Below are positions 26,063-34,971 of a DNA stretch of 64,000 bases, one piece after another (position 1 is the stretch's first letter; every line of letters begins with the position of its first letter). The stretch is from Couchioplanes caeruleus (GTDB lineage Bacteria > Actinomycetota > Actinomycetes > Mycobacteriales > Micromonosporaceae). The stretch covers positions 7,148,501 through 7,212,500 of the forward strand of contig NZ_RJKL01000001.1 of the NCBI RefSeq assembly GCF_003751945.1, read 5' to 3'. The notes beneath the pieces were generated by a model. It saw only the letters and a program-made list of their open reading frames with translations, was not told where the DNA came from and did no database searches. Both the position numbers and the translations under genes were made by a program.

Positions 26063-27511
26063 TCAGGTGATCTTCAACAGCTTGGTGGCGAGTACCTGCC
26101 CGGCCACGTCGTCGCCGAGCTTCAGGCCGTCGCGTGCGTCCCAGGAGTAGTGCACGCCGAGATAGACCCGGCTCTGCGCGTTTTCCTCCGCCGCCTGACT
26201 GAAGCTCGTGAACCGCCGCGTCCGCACCGGCGAGTGTGGGTCCTCCGTGGTGGCTTCGAAGGTGATCGCGTCGACCCCGTTGAAGAATCCCCTCATGACC
26301 CGGGCCCAGGCGCCGCCGAAGGTGGCATGCCCCGACGCCCACGCCGGAAAGCATGGGGTGAAGTGGACGCCGTTACGGTCGGCCGACAGTGGTTGCCAGT
26401 TCGGGTCCAGCCCAGTGTCGCGGATCGCCGACACCGGACGCCACAGGTCGATCGGGGTAAGGTATTTGACGTCCCACTCGGCGATCGCCGCATCGGCCAG
26501 GGCCAACGACACCAGGGCGAACAGCCGCGCGTTCTGGTAGACGGTCAGCCTCTGCTGGGCCGCCACGATGCTGGTGTGCTCGAGCAGTTGGCCGGGAGGC
26601 TTGTAGGTCCCGGGCACCTCGTTGGCCCAGAACCAGCCGATCGCGGTCTGCTCCACGGTGCGTTCCGTCGAGGCCGCGCCGCCGAGACGCCGCACCTCGT
26701 CCACCTGGGTCCGGTATTCCGGGCTGGCCAGCAGGGCGTCGTAGGACGCGTAGAGCTGTGGCGTCGGTGGTCGGAAGTGCGCCCCGGACGGGATGGCGAA
26801 GGGGCGTACCTCACCCCAGAATGGGGTCGCCGCCTGGCTGGCCGCGGTGCACTTGCTGTCGGTGGGTCGCCATGCGCCCGGCACGCCGTCCGCCGAGTAG
26901 GGCCGTGGGTCATCGTGTCCGTCGTCGGCCCGGGCGTTCATGGTCTGCTGAACGACCGGATTGACGACCAGGATGTCGAGGATATCGAAGGCGTCCGGCG
27001 CCGTGCCGAACCGGTTCTGGAAGCGATTCTCCAGGAAGTTCGCCTGGCTGGGGTATAACCGGGTGAGCATGCGGTACGCGGTACGCCCGATCACCCGCTC
27101 CTCTTCGTCCGGCCCCTCCAGAAATGGCGGCCCGGAGTAACGGGGCGCTCCCAGATACGGCTGGTAGACCATGGTGTGCCAGGTCCGCTGATAGGCGCTC
27201 TCGGCGTCGTAGACCGCGATGTTCAGCATCGCCGCGGCCCGGGTCACCTTGCCCGGCGGCTCGTCCACGCGGCGGAACAACTCCAGCAGCACGCCGTTCC
27301 AGTAGTGCACCGGGTCACCGCTGTAGTTCGGCGCGGCCGTGGCGCGCTGCGGCACCACGGTCAGCAGGCCGAGCACACAAAGCACCACCACCACGAACGC
27401 CGTTCCTGGCCGTCGTCGTCGGCTTCTCGTCACCCGTCGAACCCCTCCGACCGAACCCTCCGGCCTCCGCCGTTCGACCGTGCGGCCGGCTTTTCGCCTG
27501 GACCCGGGCAT
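26063..27511 (-). CDS. Secreted vanadium-dependent haloperoxidase/PAP2-superfamily protein
   Basis: GGGAGGAAC directly before the ATG at 27511 sets the start (482 residues). A basic Arg-rich stretch precedes a strong hydrophobic signal segment (TAFVVVVLCVLGLLTVV) with cleavage near ATAAP. The vanadate or phosphate site is complete: DLWRPVSAIR, then PAWASGHATFGGAWARV, then RVYLGVHYSWDA. This arrangement matches bacterial VCPO-like haloperoxidases and PAP2 phosphatases. Whether it halogenates or only hydrolyses phosphate esters cannot be told from sequence. Confidence 0.8.
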   Translation of the reverse strand: MPGSRRKAGRTVERRRPEGSVGGVRRVTRSRRRRPGTAFVVVVLCVLGLLTVVPQRATAAPNYSGDPVHYWNGVLLELFRRVDEPPGKVTRAAAMLNIAVYDAESAYQRTWHTMVYQPYLGAPRYSGPPFLEGPDEEERVIGRTAYRMLTRLYPSQANFLENRFQNRFGTAPDAFDILDILVVNPVVQQTMNARADDGHDDPRPYSADGVPGAWRPTDSKCTAASQAATPFWGEVRPFAIPSGAHFRPPTPQLYASYDALLASPEYRTQVDEVRRLGGAASTERTVEQTAIGWFWANEVPGTYKPPGQLLEHTSIVAAQQRLTVYQNARLFALVSLALADAAIAEWDVKYLTPIDLWRPVSAIRDTGLDPNWQPLSADRNGVHFTPCFPAWASGHATFGGAWARVMRGFFNGVDAITFEATTEDPHSPVRTRRFTSFSQAAEENAQSRVYLGVHYSWDARDGLKLGDDVAGQVLATKLLKIT

Positions 27512-28135
27512 GTTCCTCCCCCTTTCGGCTCCGCCTCTGTGTAGGGGTGCCGGCCGGAATCGGACCGGGTCAGACGGAGCCCGCGACGACGCTACGGGCC
27601 GAGCGGATCGTGAAGCCTCACACGCGGGAAGGAACTTTTGCTGCAACCATCGCGGTAGACGGCACCGCCTCTACGACCGTCGAACTAGGACGTGGATCGT
27701 GGGAGCCAGAAGCCGTTCAGCTTGCGGGGGACGCGTGGCAGGCGCGTTCACAGGTCAGCCACCGAGCTGTTGTCGTCCCCGGATCCTCGTACTGGTAACG
27801 CCCGGAGGAATCCGCCACCATGCCGCTGTCAGGGCCGCGCTGTGGATCCGCGAGTCTCGCCCACCGTCGCCGGCGAAGGGCGCCCCATTCGCGGGTTGCA
27901 AAGGCCCTCGCGCTCGGTCGGCCACTCCGGAATGACCTGGCCTCCAGTCTCGTGATAACCACCGGCGGGGCCACCGCTTTCCTACGGCCTAATCTCAGGG
28001 TCTACCCGCAAGCACCGCGGTGGATTGACGACTGGCCCGCTTGACCTTGCGAGGCTTGCGTCACGCCGCGCGGACAAGAGCGACGGCGCGACACGAGGAG
28101 ACGAACATGCTCAGGATGGCCAAGGGAGCCGCGAT
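27512..28135. other. Gene-poor gap
   Basis: About 620 bases without a convincing gene. Short open frames exist on both strands but lack start signals or family features. It contains the promoter side of the haloperoxidase gene and ends at the left repeat of the IS701-like remnant. Confidence 0.5.
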
Positions 28136-29675
28136 TACCGGTAGTTCGTCGTTTTTACGGCGGTAAATATAGGTTGATGGCGTGACCTTGTGCGAGGGCG
28201 TTGAGGAGTTGCTGAAGTTCGTCAGGCGGGGGCTTGTCGGACCAGGCTTTCCACCAGCGCTGCAGGAGCAGCCATGGGGTGAGCCAGGCGCGGACGGCGC
28301 GTAGGGCCTTGGGCCAGCAGGGATATACGGCGGGCTGGTCGGTCGGAGCACCCCCTCTCTCCGGCGTCGTCGAGGGGTGGCCGCGGGGACGTCGTGGTCG
28401 GGTTGTCCGGGGCGGGCGGGTCGAACCAGGTGTTCCAGCAGAATGAGAACGCGCAGTGGACCAGGGTTTGGTGGCGGCGGATCGCGGTCGTGGAGCGGGT
28501 TTGGAAGTCGGCCCAGCCGAGTTCGTCTTTCACCTGCTTTTAGCTTTGCTCGATCCAGTGCCGGATGCCGTAGAGCCGCACGACCTCGGTCAGATCCGCC
28601 GGCTCATGGCTGCGCTCGGGGATGTCGTGCGGGCCGCCGGGGCGGGGCAGGTCGGTGGCCAGGTACCAGGTTGCCTTGTCCGGCAGGGTCTGCGGGTCGG
28701 TGGTGGCGACCACGAGCCGAGTGTGCCCGTCGGGTCCCCACCAGCACAGAACGGCGTCGGTAGCCCACCAGGTCTCGGTGCGCCCGTCACGAAACCGGCG
28801 CTGCACCGGGTGCCAGCCGCCGGGGTCGTCGGGCCCGTTCTAGGCAACCACCCGAGCGGCGTCTTTCGGGGTATACGCCTCGGCCTGGTACTGCCAGGTG
28901 CCGCGGGCTGGCTTGAGGGCCATGACGAAGCCCCATCCACCCTGGCGCAGTTCGGCGCGCAGGTCGTCGTGGTCGCCGTAGAAGCAGTCCGCCACCACCG
29001 CCCGGCACACCACTCCCGTGGTGCGCGCCTTGGCGACCAGGTCGGCGGCGATCTGCAGCTTCGTGCGGAAGCCAGGATCGGTGCGCTTCTTCACAAAGTG
29101 TGAGGCGGGGGTGTAGGGCTCGGCGTGTAGCGGATAGTAGACACGCTCGTCGGCCCACACCGTGGTCACGGTAACGATGCCGTTGTCAGTCTCGCCGTAG
29201 CGCCCCAGCCACTGCCGGCCCCACGTGCGCGGTGCGGGTGCCGTCCTTGCGATCCCCGGAATCGTCGATCACCAGCACGCCACGTTCGTGCGGTGCAGTC
29301 GACGGATCGGTGAGCAGTAGTTCCAGCCGCCGGTCGTTGACCTGCTCACTGTCCCAAGCGGATTGCGACAGGATGTACTGCAGCCGCTGCACCGCCGCGT
29401 GCTGCGCCCCTTCCACTGGTTCGGCCGCGGCCAGGCACGTCAACGTCTTGTTGCGGTCCCGCGGCGCGAGCAGCCCGGTCGGATATTCACGAAACCCGCG
29501 CCGCTGCGCCAGCCGAGGGAATAGATCATCAAAACAGGCCGCGTAATCCTCCAAGGGGCCCGCAGCCGCCGGACACACCGCACGGACCATCGAAACCTCA
29601 CCCGCTCAGCCGGTCATGCACATTGAGTAACCGCACAGAGCAGGAGAAAGTTACGGACTCGATAAACTACCGGTA
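28136..29675 (-). mobile_element. IS701-family insertion sequence, degenerate
   Basis: Terminal repeats taccggtagttcgtcg (28136-28151) and, inverted, taccggtagtttatcg (29660-29675) bound the element. They match at 14 of 16 bases. The transposase gene inside is broken by several stops and shifts, so the copy is dead. Confidence 0.7.
28222..29590 (-). pseudogene. IS701-family transposase, broken into at least four pieces
   Basis: Read right to left, pieces in different frames follow the order of an intact transposase. The first is the N-terminal DYAACFDDLFPRLAQRRGFREY with VLVIDDSGDRKDG (first Asp). Next comes VWADERVYYPLHAEPYTPAS with VVADCFYGDHDDLR (second Asp). Then come WWATDAVLCWWGPDGHTRLV and finally LGWADFQTRSTTAIRRHQTLVHCAFSFCW. 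Stops and frameshifts lie near 29180, 28820 and 28540. Confidence 0.8.
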
Positions 29676-29724
29676 GACAGCGGCGAGGAACTTCTGCCAA
29701 GCGCCGGCCTCGTCCTGTGCATCC

Positions 29725-30216
29725 TCATGGTCCGGTCTTGTGGTCGAGGGCATTCGCCGGGACCGCGTCGAGCTCCTGCCATATCTGGGCCAGGATCTGC
29801 ACCTGTGCGGGGGACAGCCGGTCGAGCATCTGTTCGCGTACGACATGCCACTGCAGCGCCATCCCCTCGACGCACACCCGGCGGCCGGCGTCGGTGAGTG
29901 CGACGGTGCGCGCCCGCGCGTCGTCGGTGCTCGACGCCCGGGTGACGAGTCCCCGGCCGACCATCTGATCGAGTGCGCGGGAGGTCTGACTCTGACTGAG
30001 CAGGACGGTGCTCACCACGTCGGTGATCTTGCGTGGCGCGGGCTGCTTGGCGAGATGCATCAGGATCTCCAGCCAGGACAGCGGTAGACCGTGTGCACGC
30101 TGTAGCTCGCGTTCGAGTTCCAGGGTCAGCTTCTCGCGGGCCCGGATCAGCCCATACCAGGCCCACTGTTCGACCAGCGAGGGCTCGGGTTCCGGCTCTG
30201 TTGTGGGTTGAGTCAT
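29725..30216 (-). CDS. MarR-family regulator divergent from an aldo-keto reductase
   Basis: The ATG at 30216 gives 163 residues. The winged HTH is typical: APRKITDVVSTVLLSQSQTSRALDQMVGRGLVTRASSTDDARARTVALTDAGRR. It is transcribed away from the reductase gene, and an 18-base perfect palindrome lies between them. It most likely represses the reductase and itself, and is released by a small ligand, as in many MarR/oxidoreductase pairs. Confidence 0.85.
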   Translation of the reverse strand: MTQPTTEPEPEPSLVEQWAWYGLIRAREKLTLELERELQRAHGLPLSWLEILMHLAKQPAPRKITDVVSTVLLSQSQTSRALDQMVGRGLVTRASSTDDARARTVALTDAGRRVCVEGMALQWHVVREQMLDRLSPAQVQILAQIWQELDAVPANALDHKTGP

Positions 30217-30252
30217 ACCATCCTCCACTGGATGTACGCGCATACAAGTGAT

Positions 30253-30270
30253 TGTATGTGGCCACATACA
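30253..30270. promoter_or_regulatory. Putative MarR operator, 18-base perfect palindrome
   Basis: tgtatgtggccacataca is perfectly self-complementary. It lies in the 78-base gap between the divergent regulator and reductase genes, 24 bases before the reductase ATG. A related half-site (catacaag) lies just upstream. Confidence 0.75.
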
Positions 30271-30294
30271 TGATACGAGGAGCGGAGAACGGAC

Positions 30295-31272
30295 ATGCGG
30301 CAGCATCGACTTGGCACACTCACGGTCGGGGCACAGGGCCTCGGCTGCATGGGGATGTCGGAGTTCTACGGGCCGGCCCTCGAGGCGGAGGCGGTCGCCA
30401 CGGTGCACCATGCGCTCGACCTCGGCGTCACCCTGTTCGACACCGCGGACGTGTACGGCATCGACGGGGCCAACGAGCGCCTGCTCGGCCAGGCCCTGGC
30501 GGGCCGGCGCGGCGAGGCGGTTGTGGCCACCAAGTTCGGCGGCGTCCGCGAGGCCGCCGATCGGATGCCGCGTATCGACGGCAGTCCCGGGTACGTCCGG
30601 CGGGCCTGCGACGCATCGCTGCGACGACTGGGCACGGACCACATCGACCTGTACTACCTGCACCGGGTCGACCCGGCCGTCCCGATCGAGGAAACCGTGG
30701 GTGCGATGGCGGAGCTGGTCGCCGCGGGCAAGGTCCGATATCTGGGGCTCTCCGAGGCGGCTCCCGAGACGATCCGGCGGGCCCATGCGGTACACCCCAT
30801 CAGCGCGCTGCAGACGGAGTACTCGCTGTGGGAACGCGGCCCGGAGCGCGAGATCCTGCCCGTCGTTCGTGAGCTGGGCATCGGGTTCGTGCCGTACGCG
30901 CCGCTGGGACGTGGCTTCCTGGCCGGAACCATCCGCTCGCTCGACGGGCTGGACCCCGCGGACTATCGGCGCTACGACCCCCGTTTCCAACCCGACGCAC
31001 TGGCCGCCAACCTGGCCATCGCCGACCGGGTGCGCCACCTCGCCGAGCAGCGTGGCACCTCACCGACCCGCCTCGCCCTCGCCTGGCTGCATGCTCAGGG
31101 CGACGACATCGTGCCCATTCCCGGCACCAAGCGCCGGGAGTACCTGGAAGACAACGTCGGCGCGACCAGCTTGCGGCTGAGCGCCGAGGAACTGGCCTCG
31201 CTCGACGCCGCGGCGCCGCCTGGCGCGGCCGCCGGCGACCGGTATGTCGACATGAGCCGGGTCAACGGCTAA
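30295..31272 (+). CDS. Aldo/keto reductase
   Basis: The 325-residue NADP-dependent reductase has the TIM-barrel landmarks. [12 protein letters not shown] comes first, then the catalytic Asp/Tyr segment LFDTADVYG, then Lys in VVATKFGG, His in YYLHRVDP, and the cofactor-binding [13 protein letters not shown]. It reduces small aldehydes or ketones. An AGCGGAG ribosome site precedes the ATG. The upstream palindrome and divergent MarR gene suggest substrate induction. Confidence 0.9.
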   Translation: MRQHRLGTLTVGAQGLGCMGMSEFYGPALEAEAVATVHHALDLGVTLFDTADVYGIDGANERLLGQALAGRRGEAVVATKFGGVREAADRMPRIDGSPGYVRRACDASLRRLGTDHIDLYYLHRVDPAVPIEETVGAMAELVAAGKVRYLGLSEAAPETIRRAHAVHPISALQTEYSLWERGPEREILPVVRELGIGFVPYAPLGRGFLAGTIRSLDGLDPADYRRYDPRFQPDALAANLAIADRVRHLAEQRGTSPTRLALAWLHAQGDDIVPIPGTKRREYLEDNVGATSLRLSAEELASLDAAAPPGAAAGDRYVDMSRVNG

Positions 31273-31639
31273 CCGCGTCACCAGGCCATACCACTGCCAC
31301 GTGCGCCGTCCGCCAGCAGCGCGTGGCCCGGCGGTCACCCGTGCCGTTGTCTGCCCTCGGCGACCAGTCCTCTCGGGGTGCCAGCGCGCGGCTACTGCCC
31401 ATCGAACGGGACTCCAGTGTGTGAGCAACGGCAGGCGAGCGCAGGTGTCGGCGCGGCCAGCCTACTTGCCGGCATCTGCGGGCACGTCGAATACGTGTCG
31501 GCTGCAAGGCGGGGGGATGCCTGCACGCCTTTCGCAGCAGGTCAGTGGGCGCGCCGGCCAGTCCATGGCCCGGTCTGATAACCGGTAGGGCGGTAGGCGG
31601 CAGGGACATCCTTCGGTGCGGGGCCACCGGCAGGAAGCC
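31273..31639. other. Gene-free gap
   Basis: No supported gene on either strand. Open frames here are shadows with arginine-rich composition. Confidence 0.45.
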
Positions 31640-31757
31640 GGCCGTGGGACCGTTCGGGGGAAGCCGGTCGTTCATGGCGCCCGCGCCGCGCTCGGCCCAG
31701 CGTTTCGCCGTACGCCAGGACACCTGAAAACGTTCCGCGGCCCGCTCGAAGTGAAGA
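31640..31757 (-). pseudogene. Transposase N-terminal HTH remnant (IS481-like)
   Basis: On the minus strand the frame reads HFERAAERFQVSWRTAKRWAE and then ends in unrelated sequence. That is the helix-turn-helix opening of IS481/IS3-type transposases. No catalytic part is left. Confidence 0.5.
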
Positions 31758-31879
31758 ATGCGGGCGACTTATGGCGTCGGGACGCCCGCCGGGTCGGCGA
31801 TGCGCATCGGGCCGGCCCCTGGATCCGGACCGGCCTCCTGACCTGGGGACCGGCCGGAACCGGTCCCCAGGGGCTCACG

Positions 31880-33748
31880 TCAGGACGGGACGGGCGTGCA
31901 GATGGAGCTTTCGCTCTCCAGCCCTGCATTCTGCGCCCCGGCGAGCGGTCCCGAGGCTCCCTTGTACTCCGCCTGCGGGTTGTCGGGGTCATCGGGGTTG
32001 GGGATCAGCCAGAACCAGCGCCAGTCGGCACAGTTCGACATCTCGTACCGGTTGTTCTGGAACGTCACAACGGCCTTTCTGGTCTCGCCGTTGGCCAACA
32101 GCCCGGAGCCGCTCGCGCCCTTGCCGTCCGACCGGTACGGCTTGCCGGTGGCCGGGTCGACGAGTTCCCTGCCGGTGGCCGGGTCGATGAGCTTCGACGT
32201 CCAGGTGCCTTGGAAGACCGTGCGGTTGTCGCGCACCGTGACGTCTTTGGCGTCGCAGTCCCAGATCAGGTGCGCGTTGGTCTTCGCCGGGTTGAGCGAG
32301 CAGTTGGCCCAGTACTCTTTGCGCGCGCCCTGAAGCACGATGATGCCGTGTGCGGTCTCCTTGAGCACCCAGCTGTCCCGGCCCAGGCTGTTGTCGTACG
32401 CGCGCTTCGTGCTCATGCCATGCAGGAAGACCGGAGGCACCACCACCGTGTTGTGCGCGACCAGCACCTTCTCGGAGCTGGAGACCAGAATGCCGGCGCT
32501 GTACGCGTAGAACTTGCCACCCTCCGGCGCGAACCGGGCGCTGCCGGCGCCGTTGCCCCGCACGTCGTTGTGCTGGATGTACCCGGACTTGCTGATCTCG
32601 TACATGATGCCGACGCCCTCGTTGTCGGTCACGGTGTTGTGCTCGATGTGCGCGTCGATGTTGTAGATGTCGAACCAGATGCCCTGGCCGAAGTTGTCGT
32701 GCACCCAGTTATACCGGTACTGGATGCCTACCGTGTTGGTGAACTTGCCGGCGCCGCCCTCGGCCGCACCCTCGTGGAGGTGGTACCCGGCGACGTTGTT
32801 GTAGGCGATGTCGTTGTTCTCCATGACGGTGTACCGGCCGTCACCGCTGATGCCCTGGTGGCCGTTCCACTGCACGCGGTTGCGGCGCGCCTGGCCGCCG
32901 TAGACGGCGATGCCACCGCCGTGGTTGTCCTTGACGTCGAGGTTCTCGACGATCCAGCCGGTGGGCTTGCTCGCACCGCCCACTGCGTACTCGTGGCCCG
33001 GCGTCGCGTACCGCTGGACGACGAAGTTCCGGATCTCGACGTTCTCCGCGCCGGACGCGCCGTCGAAGGCGTACGGGGTGCGCGTCAGGCTGACCGTCCG
33101 GCCGGCCGGATCGGTGCCCGAGTACAGCTTCTTGGTCGCGGCGTCGATGAAGTACTTGTTCGTCGTCACCTCTGCCGCGCTGGCCACGCGGGTCTGCCGA
33201 CTGGCGCCGACATACAAGTCGTCGGTGAGCCGGCAGGCCGGCCGCTGATCGACGCAGACCAGGTCGTAGGACGTCGGCACCGGGTTGGCGGCGACACCCC
33301 TGTAGGTCCAGAGGCCGTTTTCCCCGACGGTGCCGGTCAGCGCGACGGAGCCGTCCAGGACCGTTCCGGGCGTGCCGTAGAACTTCTGCCCGGTCTGGGG
33401 CCGCACGCTGAAGCCGGTGTACCTGCCGGTCCTGAAGCAGAACGTGCGGCCGGCGGCGCCTTGGGCCTCGACGGCCGCCTTCCAGCCGTCGTTGTCGATG
33501 CCTCTTGTGGGATCGGAAGGCTCCAGGATGGTGGAGCCGGTGGGGCAGGTGATCGTCGTGACGGGGCCGACGACGCCGAGGCTGGCCGGCGGCGTGGCGG
33601 TGGAGGCCGCCACAGCCGGTGCGGCGGCGGCCGCTGCGGGAGCCGCCGGGGCGACGAGGGCCAATGCCAGGACGCCGGCGATGGAGGCGGTCGCTACAAG
33701 CGGCCGCACGCCTCTCTCGGGCGTAGGACGCGGGGTGCCGTGGGTCAC
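31880..33748 (-). CDS. Secreted right-handed parallel beta-helix protein
   Basis: The 622-residue protein has an N-terminal signal segment (VATASIAGVLALALVAP, then an Ala-rich stretch cut near AAA). A carbohydrate-active-type domain follows, with paired Cys. A long right-handed beta-helix spans about residues 230-480: repeated N-x-V or N-D-I rungs such as VENLDVKDNHGGGIAVYGG, MENNDIAYNNVAGYHLHEG and IEHNTVTDNEGVGIMYE. This is the pectate-lyase/NosD/PbH1 fold of polysaccharide lyases and epimerases. Polysaccharide cleavage outside the cell is likely, but the substrate is unknown. Confidence 0.8.
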   Translation of the reverse strand: MTHGTPRPTPERGVRPLVATASIAGVLALALVAPAAPAAAAAAPAVAASTATPPASLGVVGPVTTITCPTGSTILEPSDPTRGIDNDGWKAAVEAQGAAGRTFCFRTGRYTGFSVRPQTGQKFYGTPGTVLDGSVALTGTVGENGLWTYRGVAANPVPTSYDLVCVDQRPACRLTDDLYVGASRQTRVASAAEVTTNKYFIDAATKKLYSGTDPAGRTVSLTRTPYAFDGASGAENVEIRNFVVQRYATPGHEYAVGGASKPTGWIVENLDVKDNHGGGIAVYGGQARRNRVQWNGHQGISGDGRYTVMENNDIAYNNVAGYHLHEGAAEGGAGKFTNTVGIQYRYNWVHDNFGQGIWFDIYNIDAHIEHNTVTDNEGVGIMYEISKSGYIQHNDVRGNGAGSARFAPEGGKFYAYSAGILVSSSEKVLVAHNTVVVPPVFLHGMSTKRAYDNSLGRDSWVLKETAHGIIVLQGARKEYWANCSLNPAKTNAHLIWDCDAKDVTVRDNRTVFQGTWTSKLIDPATGRELVDPATGKPYRSDGKGASGSGLLANGETRKAVVTFQNNRYEMSNCADWRWFWLIPNPDDPDNPQAEYKGASGPLAGAQNAGLESESSICTPVPS

Positions 33749-34021
33749 GGGTGACTCCTCTACAGGACGGCGACATCCACAGTGTCCTGGATGGACGCTG
33801 CGGTGGGGAGCCTAGCCTGGAGAGAGTGGCCACCTCTCCCAGTTCGCGATAGCTGAGACGCTTCGGTGGGGCCCTGCGCACCGCGGTGTCTACAGCACAC
33901 AGCTGCGCGCTGGCGCGCGTCCTCTTTGAAGCGGTGTGTTTCCGGCGAAAGGACCCTTGCTCCGGTGGGCACCGTTGCATTGAGAGATCAGCGGACGCGC
34001 CGATCTCGGCCGAGACAGGCG

Positions 34022-34180
34022 TCAGATCGCTTGGGCGAGTTCGGTGAACGCAGCCGCGACCCGCTCTACCGGGGTGGTGTCGACGGCGAGTTCGTAGTGA
34101 CCGCGGCGCAGGTTCTGCAGGAAGGCGTGCCCGGCGATCACGACCTGCGCTGTGCGATCGGTCTGCAGTCCGCGCAGCGG
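34022..34180 (-). pseudogene. IS6/IS240-like transposase, C-terminal remnant
   Basis: The minus strand reads TDRTAQVVIAGHAFLQNLRR, then GHYELAVDTTPVERVAAAF and TELAQAI-stop, the C-terminal end of DDE transposases of this group. The upstream part is gone. On the plus strand just right of it (34185-34318) another protein-like tail, SNYAFTGISRRHLHLLVTEL, may be the N-terminal scrap of a second transposase. Confidence 0.6.
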
Positions 34181-34473
34181 ATGTCGATGCGGTGGGCTCG
34201 CAGGGTGTTCAGTAACTACGCGTTCACCGGCATCTCACGGCGGCACCTGCACCTGCTGGTAACCGAGCTACGACCGGCCTGGCGAGCCGGTCGCGAAGGC
34301 CGGCTCCACGGCCCGTAAGGAGCAATGGAACCGAAACTGGTGCTAGTCCAGCTCACGCTCCACTGCACCCTGTGGGCCCGTCCGTAATTTCCAGACCCGA
34401 ACAACTTCAGGCATCATGATCACCGATATCCTTGGCGGTCTGACGGGAATAACCCGCGCGAATGTCGCGCAGG

Positions 34474-34840
34474 TCAGGTGTAACGCGGACGTTCGTTACC
34501 GGACAGCTCATCCACGAACCGAAGCACCACCCGGGGCCAATACTTGGCCAACACTGGTAACGGAACCTGCCAGGATCGCACCGCCAGTACCACACCCAGC
34601 AGATTGCCGGCCCGGTGGTAATCGCCAGCGGCGGCGACCGCCTCGGCCACCGCGGCCAGCGTCTGCGCCTGCGCGGCCGGGTCGGTGATCGAGCGGGCCG
34701 CGGTCTCGGCGTCGGTGGCCAGCCGCCCGGCCCGCTCTGGGTCACCAGCGGCGACCGCCCCGGCCACCGCGGCCAGCGCCTGCGCCTGCAAGTACGGGTC
34801 GGTGATTGCTCTTTCCTGCTCCGCTTCGTCGTTGATGTCT
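34474..34840 (-). pseudogene. TPR-like repeat protein fragment
   Basis: The minus-strand frame has two 40-residue helical repeats, ITDPYLQAQALAAVAGAVA and ITDPAAQAQTLAAVAEAVA. A closing segment VLAKYWPRVVLRFVDEL runs to the stop at 34474. Such ALAAVA repeats occur at the C termini of actinomycete STAND proteins. No start or upstream domain is present, and upstream of 34840 the frame loses coding character. Confidence 0.5.
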
Positions 34841-34971
34841 CGTATGGGTGGGCTTGGATAGAGATGATGGCGTAGTGATCGACACCGCTCTGATACGTGG
34901 CAAGCGCCAAGTACGCTGCCCGCCGAGCCGCAGCCCGACTGCTCGAACCACCCAGTTGTAGTGGAGTATTT

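Noticed and set aside
27124..27798. Plus-strand ORF overlapping the haloperoxidase start and the following gap
   Set aside because: The first two thirds are antisense to the haloperoxidase gene. The last 60 codons look mildly protein-like but have no start signal or family.
31616..33754. A 712-codon plus-strand frame opposite the beta-helix gene
   Set aside because: It is Val/Asp/Arg-rich without motifs and antisense to a gene with signal peptide and clear repeats.
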